Origin: Musa acuminata AAA Group
Lineage: Eukaryota; Streptophyta; Magnoliopsida; Zingiberales; Musaceae
Direction of reading: 5' to 3'
DNA length: 64,000 nucleotides
Assembly (NCBI RefSeq): GCF_036884655.1
Contig: NC_088345.1
Location: forward strand, 19,613,001-19,677,000
Shown here: in pieces, positions 34,679 to 46,430 of the stretch
How the letters are laid out: every line of letters begins with the position of its first letter
Position numbering within the stretch: position 1 is the first letter of the stretch
Position numbers and translations under genes: made by a program
Notes under the pieces: model-generated
Seen by the model: the letters and a program-made list of their open reading frames with translations, nothing else
Databases searched by the model: none
Told to the model about the DNA's origin: nothing

Positions 34679-34680
34679 GT

Positions 34681-34692
34681 TGGTATTAGAGC
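34681..34692 (+). promoter_or_regulatory. Primer-binding site of element C
   Basis: TGGTATTAGAGC, one C-to-T change from the initiator-Met complement, two bases after the LTR. Confidence 0.85.
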
Positions 34693-34728
34693 CTCGTTAT
34701 TTCTCATTTGGTTTAACACCCAAGAGAA

Positions 34729-35693
34729 ATGACTCTTTTCAGCTTTCAAGAGGGTCACTCTCTCATTCGTCCTCCCTTATTTAATGGGATGGACTACACA
34801 TATTGAAAAACTTAAATGAGAGTTTTCTTACTTTCCTTGGATTTAAATTTATGAAATATTGTTGAAAACGATTTTCGAAGGTCTTCTCTTCCAATGAACC
34901 ATTGGAATGATTTGGAAAAGAAGACTTTTTCTCTAAATGCAAAGGCTATGAATTCCCTATTTTGTGCCTTAGATAAAAACGAATTCAATTGAATTTCTGT
35001 GTGTGAAATGGCTTTCGATATATGGCACACTCTCAAAATCACACACGAAGGTACTAGTAGAGTAAAAGATTCTAAGATAAATCTTTTAATCAATGATTTT
35101 AAACTTTTTCAAATGAAGCCAAACAAAACCGTTGTTGACATGTATACCCATTTTACGGATGTCGTCAATAGTTTAAAAGTACTTGGTAGAAGTTTTCAAA
35201 TTTTGAACTTGTAAACAAAATTTTACGTTCTCTTAATAAGAGTTGGGATCCGAAAGTAACCACAATAAAAGAGGTAAAATATCTTAATAATTTTTCACTT
35301 TAAGAACTTTTTGGTTCATTAATGATATATGAAATGACGCACAATGCACAAAACGAACTTGAGGACAACCTTTCAAAGAATAGGAAGGATTTCAGACTTA
35401 GAACAATTGAAGACCACTCGAGCATAAGCTCAAGTGATGGTAAACTTAAACTCTTCATTATAAAATTTAAAAAGTTCATGAAACAAAAATTAAAGAACAA
35501 AAAGAATGCAACTACTTACTATAAACGCAAGAAGAGGGAACCACTTTGGGACGAATCGAGCTTATTCGAAGATGAGAAGAAAACCAACAAAGGTGAGGTG
35601 ACAAACTATGCCTTAACGACTTTTGACGAAGGTAATCAAAATCGCCTTAATTTATTTCAAAATTATATGATGCTTTTCATGAGTTATTTTTAA
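34729..35693 (+). pseudogene. gag: Element C gag lacking the zinc knuckle, broken
   Basis: ATG at 34729 begins a frame (LFSFQEGHSLIRPPLFNGMD) with several stops near 34806, 34815, 34855 and 34990, then a clear capsid block at 34999-35214 (AFDIWHTLKITHEGTSRVKD). A frame change near 35200 leads to 35322-35693 with KNRKDFRLRTIEDHSS. Where relatives carry CYECKKPGHY, this copy reads YYKRKK and then skips to WDESS, so only a decayed trace of the knuckle is left. It ends shortly after NYALTTFDEG. Same shortened design as B and K. Confidence 0.85.
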
Positions 35694-37170
35694 TTTAGTT
35701 TAATTATTTTTCTTGAAAATTACTTGTTTAATAATATAATGAAAATGCTAAAAAATTGGGATCATGCTTATCATTCTAGTAATTTTGAAAATGATCATGA
35801 AAATTACATGTTTTATGATAAATGAACAAAAATGTTAGACTTAAATATGATACTTAAGATAAATCATATGTATGTTTTAAGAAGCAATAATGTATATCTT
35901 GATGATTTTCATATTGATTTTCGATTTTGTTTGAAAATGCATTATGCTCAATGAAACCATGATTGATGAATATGCTTTATGTTTAATGATTTCTTTGGCT
36001 TGTATGCCTTATCATGATAAATGTTTTGAAAATAAATGTTTGTATCATACTTGATGATTTTTATGCATGAGGACTTGAAGTAGTGATTTGAAATCATATG
36101 TTTTGGAATTATGTGTTACACTTTTTGATCTTGATGATTTTTTATCTTTCCGTTTTAAACGTTGATGCATGGTTTTGACATAAGAATAAATATTTGGGCA
36201 TGCTAATATAATGTCAATCACACAAATTGAAACTAAAGAAGTTTAGATATCTTTAAGAATCATTCAACGTTATGTTCAACGAAACCATGCTTGAAGTCTT
36301 AATGAAAATATAATAATGATTTGAAAGCATTCTTAACGAGCTATTATTTCAAACTTATGCATGATAATTTTTGCGATCTTTTGAAAGTTCTTTTTTGGTG
36401 TTAATGAATGATGCATGGATTTGAAAGAAAATAACATGCATGTATGAAATCAATCAATAAGTTGAAACAAAAGGAGGAAAGCATTTTTCTTGAAATTTTT
36501 TTTTTCTCTATCTTATCGTTTTTTCACTAAGAGACCAATAAAAATATTTATATCATTTTGAATCTCTTGAAAGAAATGTTGAGATTTTGATGATTTTGAC
36601 GATTTGAATTTGAATGAGTTTTATCAAAATCATGATCTTAGTTTCTTGAAATTACTTGAGATTTTTTTAATCAAGATCTCTTCTTTGTACTCCTACAATT
36701 TTTCTTGGTATTTTACTAAAGAGGAGATTTTCTATATGAATCATAAGATTTCTTAAGCATGAATTGAAATATTTTTCTCCTACATTTCCTTTTGCGATTT
36801 ACTAAAGAGAATATCTTTTTCAAAATTCTTGACTTAAAATTTCATTTGAATATCTTTTTTAAAATTCACGACTTAAAATTTCATTTGAATATCTTTTATT
36901 ATTTGATCTCCTAAGATTTCTCTTTGAATATTTAAGAGGAGATTTGTCAAAATGAATATGTCTTTTGGTATTCACATGATCTCATCTTTCATGATATGAT
37001 TTTTTTGTCTTTGTATAATTCCTTTTATTCCTGAAGTATATCTCATCACCTAATTCTTCTTGATATTATTCATGTGATGATATGAATGCATGAAATACTC
37101 ATGATATTGTTTTGATACTCTAAAATGATATAAATTTGCTAGCTTATGAGTATCATGTATGATATGATGA
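35694..37170 (+). other. AT-rich 3' tail of element C, part 1
   Basis: Non-coding and strongly AT-rich. Parts resemble the 3' region of autonomous element I (for example GATTTGAATTTGAATG near 36600 versus 54940, and ATCTCTTCTTTGTAC near 36675 versus 55016). It ends in GATGA, the duplicated H target. Confidence 0.8.
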
Positions 37171-37652
37171 TGTTAGAACCCTTGCAGATTCTAAACTTGG
37201 GGTTGATCTCTTTAGGGGATCGGCCTCCTTGGAACTCTATAGAGGTTCCTCCCTCCAAGTTGCTGCTCAAAGGCTGTAGAAAAGATTCATCTATTGCTTA
37301 TGAAAAGAGGAGGAATACATGACAATTTATAGGGCTTCTAAACCCTAACTCCTAATAGGACTCCTACTTAAGACTCTTACTTCTAACCAACTCCTAATAG
37401 TACTCCTACTCAAGACTCCTATTCCTTGACAACTCCTAATTCTTCTCTAAGAAAAAACCTCCTACATGAATGTCCCTCTTAATTAGGACTCTCCTAACTA
37501 GAGTCCTAACAGAATGTCCCTCTCAATTAGGACTCTCCTAGCTAGAATCCTAACAGAATGTCCCTCTCAATTAGGACTCTCCTAGTTAAAGTCCTAACAG
37601 TTTTACATGAATGTCCCTCTCAATTAGGACTCTCCTAGCTAGAGTCCTAACA
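37171..37652 (-). repeat. 3' LTR of element H (482 bp)
   Basis: TGTTAGAACCC to GAGTCCTAACA on the plus strand. Four 44-bp direct repeats (37468-37511, 37512-37555, 37556-37599, 37609-37652) make up its right part, the last one coinciding with the LTR end. The internal polypurine complement AACCCGCCCTCTTC follows. Confidence 0.95.
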
Positions 37653-37659
37653 AACCCGC

Positions 37660-38068
37660 CCTCTTCAAATCAGCCTTGTCCTCGAGGCTGACGATTCATG
37701 AATTTTGGGAATTTGATCTTCAAGTCATCATAGTTCTCCAAAGTGGCATCTTCTATTAGTAGGTTTGCCCACTGTATTAGCAATTTAGTAGTGGATCGTT
37801 GTCGTCGAGTCATAATCCGTCGATCAATAATGGCACTTGGCTGAGTCTGAAGTCCTCCTTGGGTAGTCATATTTGGTGGGTGGCTTTGGGCTATCTCCAA
37901 GCACCTATTTACAACTTCTGTCTGACCGTCGGTTTGTGAGTGATATGCCATACTCCTTTTCAATTTAGTACTCTTATAGTGTAATTCTTTTGAGTCCCAA
38001 TTGTAATGAGCTACGGAGCTTGGTGCTTCCTTCAATTTTTTTATAATCTTACTAGTATCTGAATCTTC
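37660..38068 (-). pseudogene. pol: Element H integrase remnant and chromodomain end
   Basis: Reading right to left, VAHYNWDSKELHYKST is the start of the integrase N-terminal part. It jumps directly to [19 protein letters not shown], the third catalytic motif with Glu, and then to a chromodomain-like end (LLIQWANLLIEDAT and DDLKIKFPKF). The H2C2 zinc domain and the core with both Asp residues, several hundred bases in D, are missing. The product could not catalyse integration. Confidence 0.85.
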
Positions 38069-40051
38069 CTACCATTCCATCTTAATATCCTCAAAGAAGT
38101 CGCTGGTCGGAAGTGAAATGGCCAAAACTTCAGCTTGCTCGGGTAGCTGCGAAAGCGCATCTGCAAGAACATTCTCTTTCCCCTTTTTGTAAGTTATTTC
38201 ATAATCAAATCCAAGATGTTTTGTTACCCAGTTTTGCTGCTCAGGGGATGATATCTTTCGCTCCAAAAAGTACTTGAGGCTTTTATGGTCGGTTTTAATT
38301 TGAAATCGTCGACCAATCAAGTAGGGTCTCCACCTCGTTGCTGCGCGCACAATGGCGAGCATCTCCTTATCATATGTTGACATATATTGATGGGAGGGAG
38401 ATAATGCCTTGCTAGTATATGCGAGTGGTCGACCATCTTGCATGAGAATTGCTCCAATTCCAACTCCATATGCGTCGGCCTCAATAATGAAGGGTCGGTT
38501 GAAATTTGGTAGTGTTAGCACCGGCGTCGTCGTCATGGCTGCCTTAAGTTTGTCGAAGGCAACGGAGGCTCTATCCGACCATTGGAAGACATTTTTTTTC
38601 AGAAAGGAAGTAAGTGGTGCACTGATCTCTCTATAGTTTTTCACGAACTTGCAGTAGTAGCCTGTTAAACCCAGAAAGCCATGTAACAATTTTATGTTCC
38701 TCGGGGTCAGCCAATTTTGCATTGCTCCAATTTTGAAGGGGTCTACTGCCACACCTTCCTCTGATATGATATGCCCAAGATATTCCACCTTCTTTTGAAG
38801 AAAGTAAAAATTCATAGTGGTTATTGTGTGTTCAAAAGGTGGTTTTCGGTATGTCTTCTTCGCATACTCGTATTTGATGATACCCGGATCGAAGGTGCAG
38901 CTTTGTGAAGATTTGTACTCCCTTTCATCTTGCAACTCATCTACTACTGGAATAGGGTATTTATCCTTGATGGTTATGCCATTGAGAGTTCGGTAATCAA
39001 CACATAATCGCCATATTCCATCCTTCTTTCGTATGAGGAGCACCGATGAAGAGTAGGGGCTACAACATGGCCGAATAACTCTTGTTTTAAGCATCTTTTT
39101 TACAATCCTTTCTATTTCATCCTTCTGGAGATGTGGATACTGATATGGCTGAGCATTTGCTGGAGATTGGCCCGGAAGAATCGTTATACAATGATCATGC
39201 CGACGGGTAAGAGGTAGGTTGCGTAGTTCGTCAAATATATCTGAAAATTCAGCAAGCAAAGGAAGTAGATTTGGATCTTCCAATTTTGTTGGCTCTCCCT
39301 TAGTTTGCTGCTCAAGTTGTACCAAAAAGCCACTGCATGCTTTATGCAAAACCTTCTTCATTTGTTGTGTGCAAATCATCGTTACGTCGCCCCCACGTTT
39401 CCCGTGCAGTATCACCTGTTTCTCCTTACTGTAAAATTTCATAATTAGTTTCATAAAATTCCAAGAAAAATCACCTAATGTTGTCAACCATTTAATTCTG
39501 AGCATGGCCTCATGATCATCACGAGGGAGAAGGAAGAAATCTGCAATTATCTCTTGGTCCTGCAGCAATAGTTTCTCCTGCGGGCGCCTACGATCACACT
39601 TCAAAATCCGTCTGTCGGTGACCTTAACATCAAACCTGCAACGATTCTCGATAGGTAATGCCATTCGGATAGCAACCTTACTGTTTAGGATATTATTAGT
39701 GCTGCCCGTGTCGATGAAAACAATGATCAGTTGTTGTTTGAGAAGGCCTCCAACTTTCATCATTTGCGGGTTTGAGTAGCCGGCTAGTGCATGTATCGTA
39801 ACTTCGGTTGGTTGTGGCTCTTCTTCTGAATCTTCTTCTTTATATTCAATGATCTCTTCTGGATGTTCAATGACCACTTCTTCTACTGGTTCAATCATAA
39901 AAAGTCTCCCTTTACTACAGCGATGCTCATGGCTCCACGGCTCATCGCAATGCCAACATAACCCCTTCGCAGATCGCTCCTGAAGCTCTTCTCTTGTCAA
40001 CCTTTTTGGTGCAGGGACTCGGTCAATAGTAGGGGGGGCTAAGGGCTTCAA
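38069..40051 (-). pseudogene. pol: Element H protease, RT (palm deleted) and RNase H, 660-aa ORF
   Basis: One long open frame. It begins in the gag end with a zinc-knuckle-like CWHCDEPWSHEHRC (about residue 32), then the protease with an intact DTGS (VFIDTGSTNNILNS near residue 112) and LRIKWLTTLGDFSWNF. RT starts well (RLCVDYRTLNGITIKDKYPI). After VVDELQ a short stretch is out of frame relative to E, and the sequence then jumps to FLQKKVEYLGHIISEEGVAV. By comparison with E this removes about 210-220 bp including VMPFGLTNA and the DD catalytic box. RNase H appears intact: [38 protein letters not shown]. The ORF stays open despite the RT deletion. Confidence 0.88.
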
Positions 40052-40771
40052 TATTACTAGTTGAGGAGTGAACCTAGTCCTTCAAGCTTCATGGTTCAAT
40101 TGCTCCTCTTGATGTCGTGCGAAAGAGATGGCTGCCATAAGCGTGTACGGTTGTCCCGCTTTAACTTCTCCTTGGATCTCCGGCTTCAAGCCCTCAATAA
40201 AGGTCCTCAATAGCTATTTTTGAGACCAATCAAGAGTTTGATTAGATAACCTTTCAAACCTGGTTTGGTATTCCTGAATGGTGGAGGTTTGTTGGATCTT
40301 TGCTAGTTGTCCGTCAATATTCTCGTAATCGGTTGGTCTGAAGCGGATCAGTAGTCCTTCTTTGAATTGTTGCCATGAAAGGACTCCATAAGTATGTTCA
40401 AACCAGTCAAACCACTGTATAGCATCCCCTTTAAGATGTATAGCTGCAATTTTCACCATAGATGCATCCGCGGTTTTGTGGTACCGAAAATATCGCTCCG
40501 CGTGCAAGATCCAACCAATCGGGTCTCCTTCTTCCCATCTAAGGAAGTCCACCCTTATGTGTGGATAGTTGGGATTGATCATAGAGCCTCCCCTCCCTTG
40601 GAACTCATCTCTTCGGGCCTGGTGCGATTGGGCAAAGCTCTCTCCGTGATATGATTTTTTCAGGCTTAGTAGTCGGCCCAATCTGAGTTCGGTAAAGAGC
40701 GTCCGAATCTTATCCTCCATTCGCACCACCAAGGCTTCGAATTTAGCATCGATTGCCTCCTTAGATGCCAT
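40052..40771 (-). pseudogene. gag: Element H gag, two in-frame stops
   Basis: ATG at 40771; 185 codons open to TAG at 40214-40216. The capsid core reads RWEEGDPIGWILHAERYFRY, AAIHLKGDAIQWFDWFEH and YQTRFERLSNQTLDWSQK, typical of Ty3/Gypsy gag. After the TAG the same frame continues (LLRTFIEGLKPEIQGEVKA) with a TGA at a Trp near 40088, and joins the pol ORF at 40051. Element E has a TAG at the same codon, so this stop is shared rather than private. Confidence 0.88.
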
Positions 40772-42090
40772 AGTATATGCCTCTAAATCTATGATGTTAA
40801 GATCTCTCTTTTGTTGTCAGGTTAAAGGCATGTATAGGTTGAGAGAAGTGATGGTCGAAAGGGTTGGTGGATCGGTTGATGTAGGCTACGATTTAGGCTT
40901 GTTTTGTGGCTATTTTGGGTGCAGTTTGAGGGTGTGGTTTGGTGGAGTTTTAGGGCTGTGGATGAAAGTTTTGGATCTGTGGTAGATGGCAGCAAAGGTT
41001 TGAGAGAAATTAGTGGAAGTTGCAGCAAGAATGTGCTGTCTTGTAAGAGCAGAATTGTCGTCGAAGAAATAGCGATTTCTCGACGTAATTTCCACCAAAA
41101 ACTTGAAAGAATTGAGGAGGGAATTAGTAGCAAAATCACAGTTTATATGATGGCAAGGATGACTAATTTAATCAAGAAAATTTCGGCAGTATAACAGCAA
41201 GGAAATTGGTGCAAGTTTCCATAGCAAAATTCTCGTCGAAAAATTTCAGCAGTTTACGATGAAAATTTATAGCAACACAAAAATCGGTTTTAGAGATGAA
41301 TACCTCAATAGATCAATCTTAGATGGAAGCCAAGATGATCTATAAAGTGTATAAGAAATTTCATTCAAAAAAGATTGCAAATAGATGGGTTAAGGCAACA
41401 ATATGCGACTGAAATTTTCTGCAGCATAGATTTTTAAGTATAGCAGATTGGACGTAAAAGATCATAAGTTTATATTGAGAATTTTTTGATGAAACCAAAG
41501 GGAAATCCACTATTAGGAAGTGTCAAAGCTATCATAAAAATTTCGTAGAGATTTGGATAGAAACAACATAGTATCAAGATCAAACAATCAGTGCTATGTG
41601 GCCGAAATTTTACGGTGCAGGTTTTCAAGTATAGCAGATTAGATGTAAAATATCAATGGTTTATATTGAGAATTTTTTGACAAAACCAAAGGAAAATCTG
41701 CTGTTAGGAAGTGTCAAAGATGTCATAAAATTTCGTGGAGATTTGGATAGAAAAAACATAATAGCAAGATCAAACAGATAGTGCTATACGATTGGAATTC
41801 TGCAATGTATCTTTCGTCGTAGAGATGAAAACTTTATGACGAAAAGTTTATGCAGCAATATAGGAATAATTTTTTTGGGATTTTCAAATAAAGATAACTA
41901 AATTGCAGCAGCAGTAAGGTAGAAAACCAGAACCTGTTGCAATTCACGGGGAGATCAAAGGATGATCCGTGGTGGTGGAGATGATGGCGGAATTCGACGA
42001 TGATCTTTTAAGCAATTGTGGGAATTGCTTTGGATGGTTGTGGAGGGTTGATGGATGGCTGTAGAAGGGCAGCGAGATGCCAAGAACGCT
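40772..42090 (-). other. 5' leader of element H
   Basis: About 1.3 kb non-coding between primer site and gag. It includes a duplicated block of about 190 bp (41402-41595 and 41596-41785; motif TTTATATTGAGAATTTTTTG in both copies). E has a homologous leader, used here to trace how E was split. Apparent ORFs on the plus strand (40791-41194) lie in this leader and have no family support. Confidence 0.82.
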
Positions 42091-42102
42091 GCTCTGATAC
42101 CA
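42091..42102 (-). promoter_or_regulatory. Primer-binding site of element H
   Basis: Minus-strand TGGTATCAGAGC, perfect initiator-Met complement, two bases from the LTR edge. Confidence 0.92.
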
Positions 42103-42104
42103 GG

Positions 42105-42586
42105 TGTTAGAACCCTTGCAGATTCTAAACTTGGGGTTGATTTCTTTAGGGGATCGGCCTCCTTGGAACTCTATAGGGGTTCCTCCCTCCAAGTTGCTGC
42201 TCAAAGGCTGCAGAAAAGATTCATCTATTGCTTATGAAAAGAGGAGGAATACATGACAATTTATAGGGCTTCTAAACCCTAACTCCTAATAGGACTCCTA
42301 CTTAAGACTCTTATTTCTAACCAACTCCTAATAGGACTCCTACTCAAGACTCCTATTCCCTTACAACTCCTAATTCTTCTCTAAGAAAAAACCTCCTACA
42401 TGAATGTCCTTCTTAATTAGGACTCTCCTAACTAGAGTCCTAACAGAATGTCCCTCTCAATTAGGACTCTCCTAGCTAGAATCCTAACAGAATGTCCCTC
42501 TCAATTAGGACTCTCTTAGTTAAAGTCCTAACAGTTTTACATGAATGTCCCTCTCAATTAGGACTCTCCTAGCTAGAGTCCTAACA
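42105..42586 (-). repeat. 5' LTR of element H (482 bp)
   Basis: Same length and ends as the 3' LTR with about nine substitutions and the same four 44-bp direct repeats. GATGA follows at 42587-42591. Confidence 0.95.
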
Positions 42587-42591
42587 GATGA

Positions 42592-43446
42592 TTGATTTAT
42601 TTTTAGTATCATGTATAGAGTAAGGATGATATGTAAAATTTTAAAATTGTGCATGTTGTAAATTAAAACTATAACAATGCATAAACATATTGAAATAAGG
42701 TTGATACTTTACCTTTGTCATGATGTGAAGATTGATAAAAAGGGAAAAGAATTGCAACATTGTATTCTTCCCTTCTATTTGACAATGACATAGGAGGAGC
42801 AAATTTTGCTAGTTTGTTAGCTAGCTTGCATACTTCAAGAAGAAGCAAAAAGCTTGCTCATCTCAAAATATACAAAAATCTTGCCAACTTTCATATGTGT
42901 AAAATTTGCTAGCTCACAAATTGTAAGGAGAAAAACATGCTTGCTTGCTTGCACATCTAAAGAGAAGCAAAAATTGCAAACGTACATATTGCTAAAAGAT
43001 GCAAAACTTGTTAGCTTACTTCATGTAAAACATTGTATCTTGCATTATTTTTTAAAAACTTGCTAGCCTTTATACTTTAAAGAGAAGTAACACTTGCCAA
43101 ATTGCTAGCTTGCATGTTGTAAAATAATATAAAATTTTGCTAGCTTGCACTTTGCAAAGGAAGCAAAAATAGTACTTCTCAAAATAGAAGAAAGAGCTTG
43201 CTATCTTGAACATCGGCTTGCCTATCTTAAGAAGCAAAAATACAAACTTGCAAAATTTACAATCATGCATATCTTTAAAATTAATGATGATTTGGTGATT
43301 ATGCATATTGTAAAGTGATATAAAATTTGCTAGCTTGCATGTTCTAAATATGATGTAACACTTGCTAAATTTTTTAGCTTACAAATTGCATGATGATAAA
43401 TGTAATTTTGACATTATATCTCTAAACACTGGATAGTTGCACTTCT
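42592..43446 (+). other. AT-rich 3' tail of element C, part 2
   Basis: Continues the tail across H. It is rich in TTGCTAGCTTGCA-type repeats (about 42790-43400), the reverse orientation of those in B, matching the opposite orientation of the elements. The usual tail end with polypurine tract is absent; the LTR begins in mid-sequence at 43447. Confidence 0.8.
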
Positions 43447-44733
43447 CGGACGAAGCGTCGATGGACCAATGACTTGTCGGACAACATTATTCATGCTTAG
43501 TAATAATTGTCTAGATCAAAGTATGTTTTATGTGTGTAGGATTAACTACGATAGCAAGACATAAAACAAAATGAAGTCCCGGAGTAAAGAACATGATTTC
43601 GTTGGGAGTTTGAGAGTTCGCCGGAAGTCCGAACGTTCGTCGGAAGTTCCACCGGAATTGACCGAGAAGTCAAGGAGCTTGCCAAAGAAGCTCATTGGAA
43701 CTCTCTAAGAAGATCGACATGAAGTCTAGGAGCTTGTTGGGAGTCCGCTAGAACATTGCCGAGAGATCGTTGGAAGTTTATCAGAAGATCGCCGGAAGAA
43801 ACCTAGACTTACGGACTTTATTTAGCTTAGTAAATGTCTTAGAATTCGTAGTTAGTACATAATTGGGATTGGAAATGGGCCAACCCAATTAGGGGCTAGT
43901 TGGGCCTATGTATGAACTGTGTTGGGCCCAATGAAAAGGCCTAAATAATGACCCAAGAGGTGAAACCATCATGGCATAGTCTTCGAGACTATATCAGGCG
44001 ATGGTACCACCCAGACATAGTCTCTGAGAGACTGCAAGCGGTGGTACCACCCAATGGCAGGGTGCTAGGCGGTGGTACCGCCTAGTGTCAGACTAACACT
44101 AGTGGTGGTACCACCCAACATAGGCAGTGGTACCGCCCGTACCTAGGAAACCCAGGATGGGATATTTTTAGGCTTCAAGTTTGAATCAAATTGAGGCCTA
44201 TAAATACCCCTCTCATCTTTGGTTAAGATACACAAGACTTGAGAGTGAAGAAAGAAAGAAACGCTACTGTAATCTTATGTGAACTCCTCTCAAAGTTCTA
44301 AGTGTTAGAATAGTTTGAGAGAGGAGTGAGTGGGGGTGTAAGGGTTATCTCCTAAACCCAGTAAAAGGAGAATCGAGTTATAAAAGGTGGTTGGTCTTCA
44401 CCTATTGAAGAAAGACCGATAGTGGATGCTGGTGGTCTCGACAGAAGAGGAATCGGTAGAGTGGATGTAGGTCACGACGACCGAACCACTATAAAATCTG
44501 GTTTGCATTTTATCTTAAGCAATTTACTTTAACTGCAAACCACTTTACTTGCTTACTTCTTTCAAAATATTTATGAACATGTTTCAAGTTAAGATCTTTA
44601 CGAAACGGAAATCGTCGGAATCAGTTTTAATCGAAATGAAATGATTTGAATCAATGATTTTACTACTGCACTAATTCACCCCACCCCACCCCCCCCCCCC
44701 CCCCCCCCTCTTAATGCCAACTTGTTCCTAACA
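43447..44733 (+). repeat. Right LTR of element C, 5'-truncated (1287 bp)
   Basis: Begins CGGACGAAGCGTCGATGG, matching 33393 of the left LTR, and ends CAACTTGTTCCTAACA. U3 dyads at 43965-44145, TATA at 44199-44206, U5 dyad at 44470-44482, and a long poly(C) tract ending at 44708. Confidence 0.9.
44199..44206 (+). promoter_or_regulatory. LTR TATA box, C right LTR
   Basis: TATAAATA in GAGGCCTATAAATACCCC. Confidence 0.7.
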
Positions 44734-44922
44734 CACAGCCCTAAAACTCAACCATACCACATTCTCAAACTACACCCAAAACTACCACTAAACAAGCCTA
44801 AACCGTAGCCTACATCCACCAATCCACTAACACTTTCGACCACCATTTCTCTTAACCTATACATGCCTTTAACTCGACAACAAAAGAGAGATCTTAACTT
44901 TATAGATTTGGAGACATATACT

Positions 44923-45540
44923 ATGACATCTTAGGAATCAATTCTAAATTCGAAGCCTTCGAGGCATGAATTGAGGATAAGATTCAGACTCTCTTTACTG
45001 AACTCAGTTTGGATCGACCACCAAGCCCAAAGAAATTGCATCAAGGAGAGAGCTCTGACCAATCACACCAAGCCCAAAGAGATTACTTCCAAGAAAGGGG
45101 AGGCTCTATGACCAATCCCAACTATCTACACATGAGAGTAGACTTCCCTAGATGGGAAGAAGGAGACCCGATTGGTTAGATCATGCACGCGGAGCGATAT
45201 TTTCGATACCACAAAATCGCAGACCCATATATGATGGAAATTGTAGCTATATATTTTGAAGGGAATTTCATACAGTGGTTTGACTGGTTTGAACACACTC
45301 ATGGAGTCCTCTCATGGTGACAATTCAAAGAAGGACTACTGATTCGCTTCGGACCAACCGATTACGAGAATATTGACGGACAATTAGTAAAGATCTGACA
45401 AACCTCCACCATTTTGGAGTACCAAACTAGGTTTGAAAGGTTATCTAATCAACCTCTTGATTGGTCTAAAAAATAGTTATTAGGAACTTTCATTGAGGGC
45501 TTGAAGTCAGAGATCTGGGGAGAAGTTAAAGCATAACAAC
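44923..45540 (+). pseudogene. gag: Element E gag, broken
   Basis: ATG at 44923 is quickly followed by a stop and small frame shifts, but the gag of H is matched throughout: RWEEGDPIG, HAERYFRYHKIADP, QWFDWFEHTHGVLSW, YQTRFERLSNQ and DWSKK followed by TAG (near 45475), the same stop position as in H. No intact product. Confidence 0.82.
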
Positions 45541-46385
45541 CATATATACTTATGGCAACCATCTCTTTCGCACGACTTCAAGAGGAGCGATTGAACCATG
45601 AAGCTTGGAGGACTAGGGTCACTCCCAGACTAGAAATACTGAAGCCCTCAGCCCTCCCTACTATTAGCCAAGCCCTTACACCAAAAAGGTTGACAAGAGA
45701 AGAGCTTCAGGAGCGATCTGCAAAGGGGTTATTTTGGCATTGCGATGAGCCGTGGAGCTACGAGCATCGCTGTAAAAAGGGGAGACTTCTTGTGATTGAA
45801 CCAGTAGAAGAAGAGGTCAATGAACATCTAAAAGAGAGCCTTGAATATGAAATAAAAGATGTGGCAGAAGAGCCACAACTGATTGACTTTATGGTACACG
45901 TGCTAGCCGGCTACTCAAATCCACAAATGATGAAAGTTGGAGGCCTTCTCAAACAATAACCGATCACTATTATCATCCACACAAGCAGCACTAATAACTT
46001 CTTAAATTGTAAGGTTGCTGCTCGGATGGCACTTCACATCAAAGGTTACAGCAAGTGCGATGTAAAGGTCGCCGACGGTAGAATCCTAAAGTGCGACCAA
46101 AGATGCCCGTAAGTGAAACTATTACTGCATGACCAAGAAATTATCACCGACTTCTTCCTCCTACCAATTAATGACTATGAGGCTATGCTTGGCATAGAAT
46201 GGCTGACTATGCTAGGTGATGTCTCTTGGAACTTTTTCAAATTAATTATGAAATTCTACTGCAAAGGCGAACAGATCATCCTACGTGGGAAGCGAGGAAG
46301 CAACGTAACCACCATTTCAACCCAACGAATAGAGAAAGTTTTACATAAGGTAAATGGTGGCTCTTTGATGCATCTCCAGCAATAA
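45541..46385 (+). pseudogene. pol: Element E gag end and protease, broken
   Basis: 45552-45959 carries FARLQEERLNHEAWRTR and a knuckle-like CDEPWSYEHRC region (the first Cys-x-x-Cys reads FWHC, so one Cys is lost). The protease active site lies in a stop-containing stretch after 45959 (HTSS where DTGS is expected, so it is dead). 46113-46385 has the protease end (IEWLTMLGDVSWNFFKL). Confidence 0.8.
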
Positions 46386-46430
46386 CCAGAGGGGAAGAAA
46401 ATAGAAATTGAAGATGAAAATCTTGCCCAA

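Larger units (their letters stand above)
37171..42586 (-). mobile_element. Element H: young Ty3/Gypsy, Reina-like, deletion derivative
   Basis: 5416 bp with two 482-bp LTRs and a perfect 5-bp duplication GATGA (37166-37170 and 42587-42591). I count about nine differences between the LTRs (about 1.9%). Right to left: 5' LTR, primer site, 1.3-kb leader, gag, protease, RT with the catalytic palm deleted, RNase H, then almost no integrase core before the chromodomain end. It cannot supply its own RT or integrase. Confidence 0.95.
33086..44733 (+). mobile_element. Element C: gag-only non-autonomous Copia derivative
   Basis: Left LTR (33086-34678), primer site, gag remnant (34729-35693), AT-rich tail (35694-37170 and 42592-43446, split by H), right LTR lacking its first 300 bp (43447-44733). 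No pol. Target duplication CATAG/CACAG within E. The LTRs differ by roughly 10% in the portion I compared, so C is the oldest of the paired-LTR insertions here. The part between the tail and the right LTR, including the polypurine tract, is deleted. Confidence 0.88.

Noticed and set aside
40791..41194. Plus-strand ORFs in the leader of H
   Set aside because: They are antisense to the H leader, not conserved in the homologous leader of E, and have no motif.
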